Positions 51,550-64,000 of a stretch of 64,000 nt of DNA are shown here, piece after piece. The notes under the pieces are model-generated. The model saw only the letters and a list, made by a program, of their open reading frames with translations. It was not told where the DNA came from and did not search any database. The stretch covers positions 3,669,001 to 3,733,000 of the forward strand of contig NC_041717.1 of NCBI RefSeq assembly GCF_900700375.1, written 5' to 3'. A program made the translations under genes and the position numbers. The DNA is from Denticeps clupeoides (lineage: Eukaryota > Chordata > Actinopteri > Clupeiformes > Denticipitidae). The first letter of the stretch is position 1. Each line of letters opens with the position of its first letter.

Positions 51550-52556
51550 TTAGACAGTGCAAACAGAGCAGAGGTATTCTTTGTCCACTGCTGGAGTGCT
51601 GACTTGTGCCAGTGTTGGGGCGCACCGAGTAAACAGAGGTGTAGGGGTTTCTGGGTACATCCTGCAACACACAGCCAGAAATAAAATCAGAACCCCTCCG
51701 CAACAAAACTATATTTCTCAAAATATTATGTGACAATCAATTTTGTGTGTATTCATATACTGTGAATTGTACAAAGTAATATGTTGATATATTCTATAAT
51801 AATATATTTTATATGTAAGCAATATATAAATGTATGAAATAGGATATATGACAATATATAAAAATACTGAAAATACTGCAATTATTGCTGTTTTCATATA
51901 TTGAATAAATACATTGTTATACTATGTAATATATTATTATATATACTGAAAAATGTACAATATTAAATGAGATTATATATTGAAAACGGCATTGCAAATA
52001 TATGGGGAAGTTTCTCATATAGTGAAATATATATACCAATTTATTGCAATAAAAATTCTAGCGTATAGCAATATACGTTTGTTTTGTAGGGGAAACATCA
52101 CGGCAGAAAGAGTTTGGGGAGGGACATGACGGGAAATTTACCTGTTAGTTTTAGTCAGCAGGCCAAATGCCACCCCATGTTGTTCTGGTGAGTGGCTCTC
52201 AGTCCCAATCTGCCTCTCCTCCTCCTCCTGGTCCTCGGGAATGACTGTCTGCCTGCTTTTCTTGGAAATGATGACAGAAAACACTATTACTATGAACACT
52301 GTATTAATTCCTACTGAGAACCAAATGAAACCCCATGTTGTCCTGCTGAGTGTCTCTCAGTCCCAAGCTGCCTCTCCTCCTCCTTCATCTTATCCAGCAG
52401 CGCCACCATGAGGCTACAGGATTACTGAATGTGTGTAAGAGTTTGAGGTTTATTCCTTGCTGAATGTATTTTTATGTTACACGTAAAATATTCTCACCAG
52501 TGATGGTTTTATCAGGTGAAGATTTTAAGTTGAACTTCTGGTTGACGTCACAGCTG
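51550..52556 (-). CDS. C-terminal exons of the membrane protein, third copy
   Basis: Same three exons, open. It has the longer last exon seen in the first copy and the WFSVG residue seen in the second copy. The acceptor of exon A reads ttcaag instead of ttctag. Confidence 0.45.
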
Positions 52557-52647
52557 CTTGAAAAAAAAACACAAAAAATGATCATATTTACATTTACATA
52601 TTTTCATGCTAATTTTTCTGTCTCCTCTGTAAACATAAGAAGCATCG

Positions 52648-55853
<3,206 letters not shown>

Positions 55854-56707
55854 GTCATGTTGGCGGTGTTGTTTTTAATCAAATAATTTTGTCCATTTAG
55901 CATCTTCAGTCCACTTTTTACTTAACCGTCAAATTAGAACTTGTGCTTTAGCGCCCTCTGCTGACACAGTTTTATCATGACAGTCGATGAATAAAACCAG
56001 GCGCTGGGGTCATGACGGATATATATATACACTACTCGCAATAAAATAGGGATATTGTTATTTACATGAGTGCTTTTCCTATTTGTTCTGAATTTTAATG
56101 TAATAAGTAAAAGTTCCCTTTGATATTAGTAATAATGTATGAGAAGAAACACAATTTTTATTAGTGTAATAAACAGTAAATTCCTCTCATCTTTAACGTT
56201 TAAACACAATAACCAATCAGTGTGTAACCGTGGAAGGACAATTTCACAGTTTCAAATAAATCAAACACACACAAATAATTTATTTTATGCCAAAATAAAA
56301 TTATGTTTTATAACACAGTGAAAGAAATGTGTTTAAAGACACTCAGATTAATGGATATTTAAATTATACATGTAATATATATATATACACTCCCAACTTT
56401 TCATGTTATTGACCAGACACATTTCCTACTTTAAAAATAATGTTGAGAATAAGAACCTTTTTTTTTTTTAAATCTGAGGTTATAACAGTTGTGAAGTGCT
56501 CCAAACAATGTGTGAGGCTTCCAACTTTGCTATGTAGAAAGCAGTTTTAGCAGAGGTGAGGTTAGTGGAGAATTTGCATAGAAGATTTTTGGTTAGGACA
56601 GAGATGATCCGTAGAAAGGCAAAGTGAGGAGAGGAGAGAGTTAGTGGTCAGGAAAGAGTCAGAGGTTAGAGGATGTGTTAACACCCGAGTAGGTAACATA
56701 ACACCCG

Positions 56708-57437
56708 AGTAGGTAACACACTCGCCTATGAACGAGAAGACCCAGATTCAAATCCCACTTACTACCACTGTGTCCCTGAGCAAGACATTCATCCCACAGG
56801 CCATCAGACACCGGAACACTTAGGGACTTTTTACTCTGGACTGGATGTAACATCAGACGAATCCACCCTTATCTGTCAACCCAGGCCACCCAGATACTGG
56901 TTCAGTCCTTAGTAATCTCACGACTGGATTACTGTAACACCCTTCTAGCTGGTCTACCTCTATATACCATCTGACCTCTACAACTAATACAAAATGCAGC
57001 AGCACAACTGATCTTCAACCTTCCCAAGTTCTCCCACACCGCCCCTCTGCTACGTTCCCTCCACTGGCTCCCAGTAGCTGCACGCATCAGGTTCAAAATA
57101 CTGATGCTGGCCTACAAAGCCAAACATGGAGTAGCACCATCCTACCTCACAGCCCTTATTACACCTCACACTGCACCTCGTATACTCCGAGCCTCCAGTA
57201 CTGCTCACCTGGTCCCTCCATCTCTGAAGGTAAAAGGAAGACATTCATCTAGACTCTTCTCTGTCTTGGCCCCTTCTTGTTGTCTGTCTTATGTACAACC
57301 GAGTGAATAAAAAGATTGTATTCATAGTTGGGGTCCTAGTGAACCAGAATTGATCACTTCATCGATGGTAACATGAAAGCACGTTGTAAGTCGCTCTGGA
57401 TAAGGGCGTCTGCCAAAAGCTTTAAATGTAAATGTAA
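56708..57437 (+). mobile_element. SINE head joined to L2 3' end, copy 4
   Basis: Duplicate of the composite at 4216-4946, with the tail form of copy 3. Confidence 0.75.
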
Positions 57438-58490
57438 CGTTGTTTAAATGTGACATGTAGCACCAGGTTCTGGAGAAACATTGTTTTGTTTCACTATGTA
57501 CTGTCATGTATGCAGCTGAAATGACGATAAAGATCAACTTCAAGTATAAAGTATTTGCCTTCAAATAATTTTACTTTTGATTCTAAAGTATGTTGGTTTA
57601 TTGTGGCTGTAATGTCTAATTTTATCCAGTGTCCTTGGCTGTTTGGTGCCCTAGGCAGGGCCCACACTTTAGAAGACACTTTACTGCACAGATTCTGTTT
57701 GTTTTAATTTTTTTTCTGCGATTTCGCAGAACCCAGGAAAAGTTCATTATGACATAATGAACTTGGATTTTCAATATTAGGAATGAAATGTGCTTTATTT
57801 GGAAGCAGCCCGTCCCCTTCCCCTTTCGATAGGTGTTAGACTTCAGCCCAGCAGCACTACAGAGGACCTCATGCTCACGTCCCACATATGTGGGTGTGAT
57901 AGAATTTAGGGTACACAACGACGCTCCTTATTCGAATTGTCTGTTCCACCTTAAATACTGCTCAGGAGACTACAGTAGGATTTATTTTACATGGAAATGT
58001 CCATGTAAATCATAGATTTATGTGCTGAGCAAAGTTACCAGGTCAGTTTTACAATTAAAAAAAAGTTTTGGGCCAGAGTCGATACTATTTCCACACATCC
58101 TATTTTTACCTTAGAAAGCATGAAAACATTTAGAGCCACATGGAAAATGTTATGCGTCTTGCAATGTTCGACAATGTGAATATCATTCCAGAGCTTAACA
58201 AAGGCTACAGGACAGGGATATGGCAATATAATGAGGAGGCTGAAAAAAACCAACACATTTTGTGGAAGATAACAGACTGTATTAGGTTCTGTGGTGCCTT
58301 TGAGCTTGCTTTTCCATGGCATTTTCAGAGAGCGTGTGGACTCTATTGGATCGTTGGATGCTGTAGTACACAAACCTCTGCAGATTTTCACGGTGTTTAA
58401 AGGGTAGACAGTGCAGACTGAACCTGTGGGCTGCATGTTCCCAGTTGTGAGGGAGCAGATCCTTGATGACACAAAAGAGTAATCAAAAAA

Positions 58491-58684
58491 CATTTACATT
58501 TACAGCATTTATCAGGCGCCCTTATCCAGAGCGACTTACAATCAGTAGTTACAGGGACAGCCCCCCCCCCGGAGACACTCAAGGTTAAGTGTCTTGCTCA
58601 GGGACACGATGGTGGTAAGTGGGGTTTGAACCTGGGTCTTCTGGTTCATAGGCGAGTGTGTTACCTACTAGGCTACTACCCCCC
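58491..58684 (-). mobile_element. tRNA-derived SINE, shared site, copy 4
   Basis: Duplicate of the SINE at 6197-6390. Confidence 0.85.
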
Positions 58685-59111
58685 ATTGTGAAAAACGTGC
58701 ACGTGTGAAGTAGATTTGGGTGAAAACAAGTGACATAAAACACAGACATTGTTTTTTGCTTTAATTTTTTTATCCAGAGTGCATCTGATAACTGACGAGC
58801 AGCAGTCACCAGGAGCCACTTTTTCTTAGTTCAGTTATGTACCCTGATCAGAAAATAGATAATAAGTTGACATTTATCTGCAAATCATTAATTAGTAGTA
58901 CTTGACTTAATAGGTAAGACATACCTAGCATGTATTGCAGAGTGATCAGAAATTTTACACTTTTTGAGAAATATTGTATCATATATGAAGTCTTTGCACT
59001 TCCTGATGTAAGAATGATAATATTCTAAATATAATATTTCATTTATGTCAGTCTCAGGCATTATGTCAATCATCAGCTGTGTGTGAATATACTGCATTTT
59101 TGTGCTATGTT

Positions 59112-61400
59112 TTAGCGCTTTGTCCTCTGCTTGTTTGTGTGAGTTTGCTTCCACCGTTCTCTGGTCCACCGGCCCTGGTTCTCCACCACCTCGTGGAGGA
59201 GATCAATAAACGCATACTCGTTGTCCAGCAGCAGATTGTCATCTCCAGGGGATCGGGAGCCACCTGTAGGGGGAGCCAGTGAGCCTGAGCCGCTGCATCG
59301 CCCGTTTGCTCCGCCCTCTTGCAGGGGGGTCTCTGTTTGGGCTCTTGCCCTTTCTTCTTGGTTTGTTTGAGTTCTTGACCCACATCCTTCTGTTATAGAC
59401 CCTCTTTTCCTTGACACTCCTGTCCTCAGTCTCGGTCTATCATCAGGCTCAGGATGATCCTGTGCAACTTCAAGCTGCTTCACTGGTTCAAAGATAAACT
59501 GGCCGTTGTCTGAATCTACATTGTAGTCTACTTGGAGGAGTGGATCCTGCTGAAAGCCGGGTCTGAAACCCCTCTCAGCTACTATAACTCGATCGTCTTC
59601 TCTCGAGGACAGAGCATTTGATGGCAAAGCTGTAACAGAGACTTGAGGATCTGCTGTGATGTTCCCAGGAGGACAGTTGTCTTTACAGCCAGCAATCACA
59701 TCAGTGTTAAACTTTGGCAAGAAAATGAATCTAATCACTTCCTTACTGTCTGAACTTTGTTCTTTTATTAAGACTGGCCAGGTCGCATCTCTACGAACAG
59801 ACTTCCGAGGTGCCAGACCACTTCCATCATGGCAACGATGATGCTTTTTAGATTCTACGTTTTTCATAGCCGTTTTTGTATCAATAGTGAGGTAGGGCAA
59901 GTTTTCCATGTCCTCTGGAGAACTGCGGTGTCCCTGTTCCAACCTTCGTTCAAACATACTTTCTTTTTCTTCTGCAATTTCATCTTGAGGTATTTTTTTC
60001 TGGAGTGCATTTTCATTCTTCTTCTTCTCAGTCCTACTTTTATCATCTGGTGATAAGCTGTGCAGTCTTGCTTCAGTTTCTCTGTGATCTTTGTGTGGAT
60101 TTCCTGACTTATCATAGTTCTGACTGAGGAATTCTGTTCTGGAGAGCACTGGGCCTGCAGATTTAGACCGGTCTCTTATTCTGTTGCTTTGGGTCAACTT
60201 GACTGAATCCATGTGATGGCAGTCTGTTACTTGGGATTCTACAGCATGTATTGGTGGACCACGGCAGGGATTCACTTGTTTCTTCAGATATTTTCTACAA
60301 TAAAGAGCTGAAAGGACACAGACGCCACACACCAGGGCACAGAGAGCCACTGGGGACAAGTTACTGTCATTTGCCTTAATACGGTACCATCAACATTTCA
60401 ATCACCTCTTAGACGTATAAAGTGAAATATATAAATTGAAGTCATAAATCTTTACTCACCGATGAGAAAAATAAGTCCTGGGTATCCAATAGTTAACCCC
60501 ACAACTGGTGTGTGTGGTGTGGTGCTTGGCACAAAGACATCAAGTTGCAGACATGAGATGTTCCAGACTGGACGTCCCCTAAGCACAGCTGGAGTCGAGC
60601 AGGTTACTGCGGTCTCGTTCTCCAGACAAGAGGCGTTCTGTAAACCTTCATAAATCATTTCATGCATTTTAGAGTGTTCAGTGTTTTGGGTTCATTCCTT
60701 AATGTGGATCAGTATAAATAATGATAAGTTCACCTTTCAAGAAGACAACAAACTCCCCAAAGAGCAACCTTCCACAGGAACAGTCCCAAGGATTTCCATC
60801 TAGGCGTACCTTGGTGAACTTTAAGTGGTTCAGGGCCATTGGATTCAGATGCATCAGGCGGTTGACTGAAAGGTCTAAATGGGCTAATTTGTGGAGAGCA
60901 CTGAAGCTTCCTCGAGAAATGGTGTGAATGTGGTTACGAGACAAATTAAGACTGATTAGGCCTGTGAAGTTGGACAGATCTGCCTGATCTACAGCCTCTA
61001 TACTGTTGTTGTACAAAGTGATATTTTGTAATTTTTCGGGGTGGCTGAACCATGTGTGGTTTATTTTTGCCAAGTGGTTTCCATCCAACTTTAGGTTTAT
61101 GAGCTGCTGGAAGGCATGAAGGGCTCTGGGGGACATGTCGGTGATCCCATTGTTGGTCAATGTGAGGCTAGTCACCGATGATAGAGAGTCGCTGTTGAAC
61201 ACTGTGGAGTTGAGGTGACCCACATTGTTCATGAAAAGGACAACAGAGGTCATCCCATCAGGAAAGCCTGTAATGAAATTAGTTAAGTCAGTTATTCAGT
61301 GTGTCCATGAGAAATATATATTAGTCTGATCAAACACTGTATTCTCTGGTCAAACATTGTATATATACTTATGTTGGCCAATATTTATGAATCACGCGTG

Positions 61401-61433
<33 letters not shown>

Positions 61434-61816
61434 ATTTGCTGATACTAAAAACACATTTACAGATTTCTTTTTTTTAAAATGCCGTCATTTATGATCAAAT
61501 TTGAAAGTCGAAAAGAGCGATCTTGTAATTCCCACTTACATATTGACTGGTACGCTGTATCGGCATTGTGTTTGAAATGTTTAAGTGTCAGATTCCAAAT
61601 ATCTTTTGACAGGAACTTACTTGATGGAACCTTTGTACAGACAAAGTCAACGGTCAGCAGCTGACACTCGGAATGTACCACATCTATGCAGCCCCACATC
61701 AGGAGAACAAGGGCAACTGGGAGAATACAATTTAAATGATATTTATATCCACTGTCTTTATCAAATTAACCTGGCACCTAGAAATGTGATAAAGCAGGTA
61801 AAGTCTCACCCCACAT
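59112..61816 (-). CDS. LRR receptor-like single-pass membrane protein, copy 4 (intact)
   Basis: Five exons: 61810-61816, 61621-61755, 60734-61267, 60460-60645 and 59112-60349. They total exactly 2100 bases, giving 699 residues and a stop, with all phases agreeing. A signal peptide (residues about 1-31, hydrophobic core CILPVALVLLMWG) is followed by a cysteine pair (ECQLLTVDFVC) of an N-terminal LRR cap. About six LRRs follow (for example LTLTNNGITDM, LNLSRNHIHTI, LDLSVNRLMHL), then a C-terminal cap (NPWDCSCG...SCLENETAVTC). One membrane span (LTIGYPGLIFLIVALCALVC) leads to about 400 cytoplasmic residues, rich in Arg, Ser and Glu, ending near NEYAFIDLLHEVVENQ. No TIR or kinase domain is seen. 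The tiny first exon (ATG TGG G) is inferred from splice sites and phase. The family is not recognised; LRRC66-like proteins have a similar layout, but that is only a guess. Confidence 0.8.
61403..61432 (+). repeat. Run of 30 G in LRR gene intron, copy 4
   Basis: A homopolymer in the first large intron of the LRR gene. The same site has about 10 G in copies 1 and 3 and about 17 in copy 2. Confidence 0.8.
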
Positions 61817-62294
61817 GGTGTCCATATCTGCAGCGGCATGTGAATAGTTCCAGAGGGACAGGAGCTAAGAGTCGACCAGTTACCAAGATACAGGTTTGTC
61901 TGCTGCGGCTTTACCAGGGATACAGAGGTCACTACAGAGATGTTGAACTTGTGGTATTACAGTTGGATGATAAAGGCAGGGACGGTTTAACACAAGCCCA
62001 CCTGGAGTTAGAACCACCTCTTCCTGCTCATCCTGAAAGAAAACAGGTCCAGCACTGACTAATACTTAAGATTGCGCTTAGATTCTGTCAAAATGGTCTC
62101 TTGCTGGGTGGAATTTCATATCTGGGTCACGGATCAGACCCCGCACACCGCTGCAATAATGGTCTTCATTGCTGACAACATACGATGAACAGTCTTCTCT
62201 GCTCAGAGACTCTGTTCAGCGTAGCTGACGACATGAAGCTGCAAATAAATATGAGTGGCAGAACAAAAAAAAAAAAAAAGGAAGGAATGAATAT

Positions 62295-63538
62295 GGGTTT
62301 GACGACATATTTATTGAATTTCAGTGCCTCTTGTTAAAATAAATAAGTGGTATGGTAAAGAAATAGTAGTATGACCAAGCATGGAAAGTACAGTATTAAA
62401 AAATTGTGATCAATACCAATACAATCTTTTAGTGAATATAAAACACCTAAAATACAAAAAACTGCAATTAAGTACACAAGAATGCAGCAAATCATTAGAA
62501 ATCAAGTTTTCAAAAGCTTCATTTGGAACCAGTAGTTGTAGTCGATCTCCAGGGCCATCTTTCTTGGCCCTTGTCAGTGTTGCCGCTTTTTTAGTGTTTG
62601 GTTTTATTAAACGTGTTTCTGAATCAAATTGGACCTTGCGTTTTAACGAAGAACTGACAAGCCTTCGCTTCGTCTGTTTTTCTATAAGCCACGTAGGTTT
62701 TGTGCAGGCCCATGAGCATGGGAAGAGAGAGCTGATTTAAACCAAACCTTCACAACATCTCTTACAATCGAGGTGCTTAATATTTCAGCTAAATTTCAGA
62801 TACTTCATGAGCGTTCTCGACAAGCCTGGTTCAGGGAGCCCTTTGCTCAACTCAGCAGTCTGAAGTCACTTATGTCAGTGAGTAAAGTGCTTGTGCAACA
62901 CTTCAATTTGATCTGGAGGCCAGAGTGTTGCTTTAACTGAGTGCTTTAAAAAAAAAAAAAAAAATGGATAAAATGGAACACAGAAAAAGAAGGAAGAAAG
63001 GAAGGAGGATGAAGTGGCAGTTTACCCCTTTTTTCCAGCAATGTTGTCATCTGTAAAATAATTACACAACAATTGCAAATATGTTTTCCATTCATGTATA
63101 TATTAAATACTGTCATTCAAATGGCTTACAGCGACACACTCTTTGAAACAGAGCACGCTGCTCTTTGCAGGGATGAGGGTGGAAGGGAGAGAGAGTTTAA
63201 GAGAGCAGGCGTCTTCTGCTTGCACTGCTTGGTACAGCACGAGGACAATGGGGGATGAAGTTGACCACTTCACAGGACAAAGTGCCCAGTGGAGAAACAA
63301 GATTAGCAGTAACATCCGATTCGTGAAGGAGTAGGAAGGAAATCATAAAAAGAAAGAAAGTGACAGAGAGAAAGACAGACATGGGTAACAGAGCATATTG
63401 TCAACAGGACCATCAGTTCTCTACAGCTGCTCTACGGCTGATGAGCTTCTTAAAGCGTTCCATGAAGATGACAATAGTCAAGTACCATGACGTGTGAAGG
63501 CCAGCGTACGGACGTCTGAGGCTCGCCCCAAAGACGCA
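62295..63538 (-). other. Orphan piece of CAMSAP 3' UTR, copy 4
   Basis: Matches the first 1.2 kb of the region at 9970-11882 and then stops. No CAMSAP coding exon follows. It holds about 50 bases at 62888-62937 absent from the other copies. Confidence 0.55.
62310..62315 (-). terminator. Polyadenylation signal AATAAA, copy 4
   Basis: Same minus-strand signal as at 9977-9982, kept although no CAMSAP exon remains upstream. Confidence 0.4.
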
Positions 63539-63761
63539 AGTAGTGATTAAAATATACTTTATGTCAAAAATGATTGATGACATATCTGTATGAGGAAAAA
63601 GCGCGTTATTTATGACCATCTACCCTTCTACTTTCTCCCCTTCTCCCCTTCTCCACTGGACACTGGACACTGTGCGCGTAATTTATGACCTCCTAGCCTT
63701 CTCCCCTTCTGCCTTCTCCACCGGACACCCTGCGCGTAATTTATGACCTCCTTCCTTCCTT
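63539..63761. other. Sequence outside the array, with a threefold short repeat
   Basis: Unrelated to the unit. From about 63601 a segment of 55-75 bases starting gcgcgtaatttatgacctcc and rich in cttctcc occurs three times, the third shortened. No gene is seen. Confidence 0.7.
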
Positions 63762-63820
63762 CCCCCTCCAGACATCTGTTATGTAAGACAAAGCATGCTC
63801 CCGCGATGTCCATTCTTACA
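63762..63820 (-). mobile_element. LTR fragment of the same family, reversed
   Basis: 59 bases matching the first bases of the LTR at 20246, in reverse (gacatctgttatgtaagaca, then gcgatgtccattcttaca). It lies just outside the end of copy 4. Confidence 0.8.
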
Positions 63821-63956
63821 TAAACACTTAGACAGGTTTTAAAAAACAGATGTCTTATCACTTGTTTACAAACTATGGTCGTTGTGGGGTGGTTATAAGC
63901 CAGCATACCATAACCTCTTTCTCTCAAACACTGAATCAATGTGTGGCCTTACAAAT

Positions 63957-64000
<44 letters not shown>
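63821..64000. other. Unique flank ending in a (CA)n microsatellite
   Basis: No gene is seen. The last 42 bases (63959-64000) are a CA repeat that runs to the window edge. Confidence 0.8.

Larger units (their letters stand above)
55854..59111. other. Non-genic spacer, copy 4
   Basis: Same content as copy 3. A short stretch before the SINE/L2 composite (acacccgagtaggtaaca) is doubled at about 56680-56720. No host exon is seen. Confidence 0.6.

Noticed and set aside
59112-60349. TIR, death or kinase domain in the LRR protein's tail
   Set aside because: No motif of any of these was visible; the tail looks mostly disordered with one short conserved-looking end.

Overview
The window is animal DNA, almost certainly from a ray-finned fish. 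Its genes have many short exons with GT-AG introns. It also carries L2-type LINEs, tRNA-derived SINEs with the L2-like tail common in teleosts, two LTR-retroelement families, and the last exons of a CAMSAP gene. The species cannot be named from the sequence. No bacterial operon, CRISPR array or structural RNA gene was seen.

Nearly the whole window is one tandem segmental duplication. A unit of about 14.5 kb (without later insertions) occurs in four head-to-tail copies: copy 1 at 1-14523 (its left part is outside the window), copy 2 at 14524-32745, copy 3 at 32746-52472, and copy 4 at 52473-63538, where similarity stops abruptly. The copies look very alike by eye (not computed). Their different lengths come mostly from copy-specific insertions: a 2.7 kb LTR element, an L2 fragment and a solo LTR in copy 2; a 4.8 kb gag-coding LTR element and the same solo LTR in copy 3; private or shared SINEs in copies 1 and 3.

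All host genes lie on the minus strand. Read in that direction, each unit holds: (a) a protein kinase of about 510 residues of the STE20/GCK type, with an HSD catalytic loop and a DLG motif; (b) directly downstream, two or three exons of an unidentified single-pass membrane protein whose last intron and exon resemble the kinase gene's own last intron and exon; (c) an unassigned LINE 3' fragment; (d) the last three exons and probable 3' UTR of a CAMSAP gene, cut off from any 5' part; (e) a single-pass leucine-rich-repeat (LRR) receptor-like protein of about 699 residues with a long cytoplasmic tail; (f) about 3.4 kb of SINE/L2-derived DNA before the next kinase.

The copies are in different states. 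The LRR gene is open throughout only in copy 4; copies 1, 2 and 3 each carry different small deletions. The kinase is open in copies 2-4 and has a one-base difference in a G run in copy 1. CAMSAP is a 3' fragment everywhere and is absent from copy 4. Shared insertions and indels group the copies in conflicting ways, which points to unequal crossing-over or gene conversion. The most noteworthy items are the co-amplified LRR receptor and non-RD kinase, the young LTR element with a single PNMA-like gag-protease frame and no polymerase, and the mosaic history of the array.
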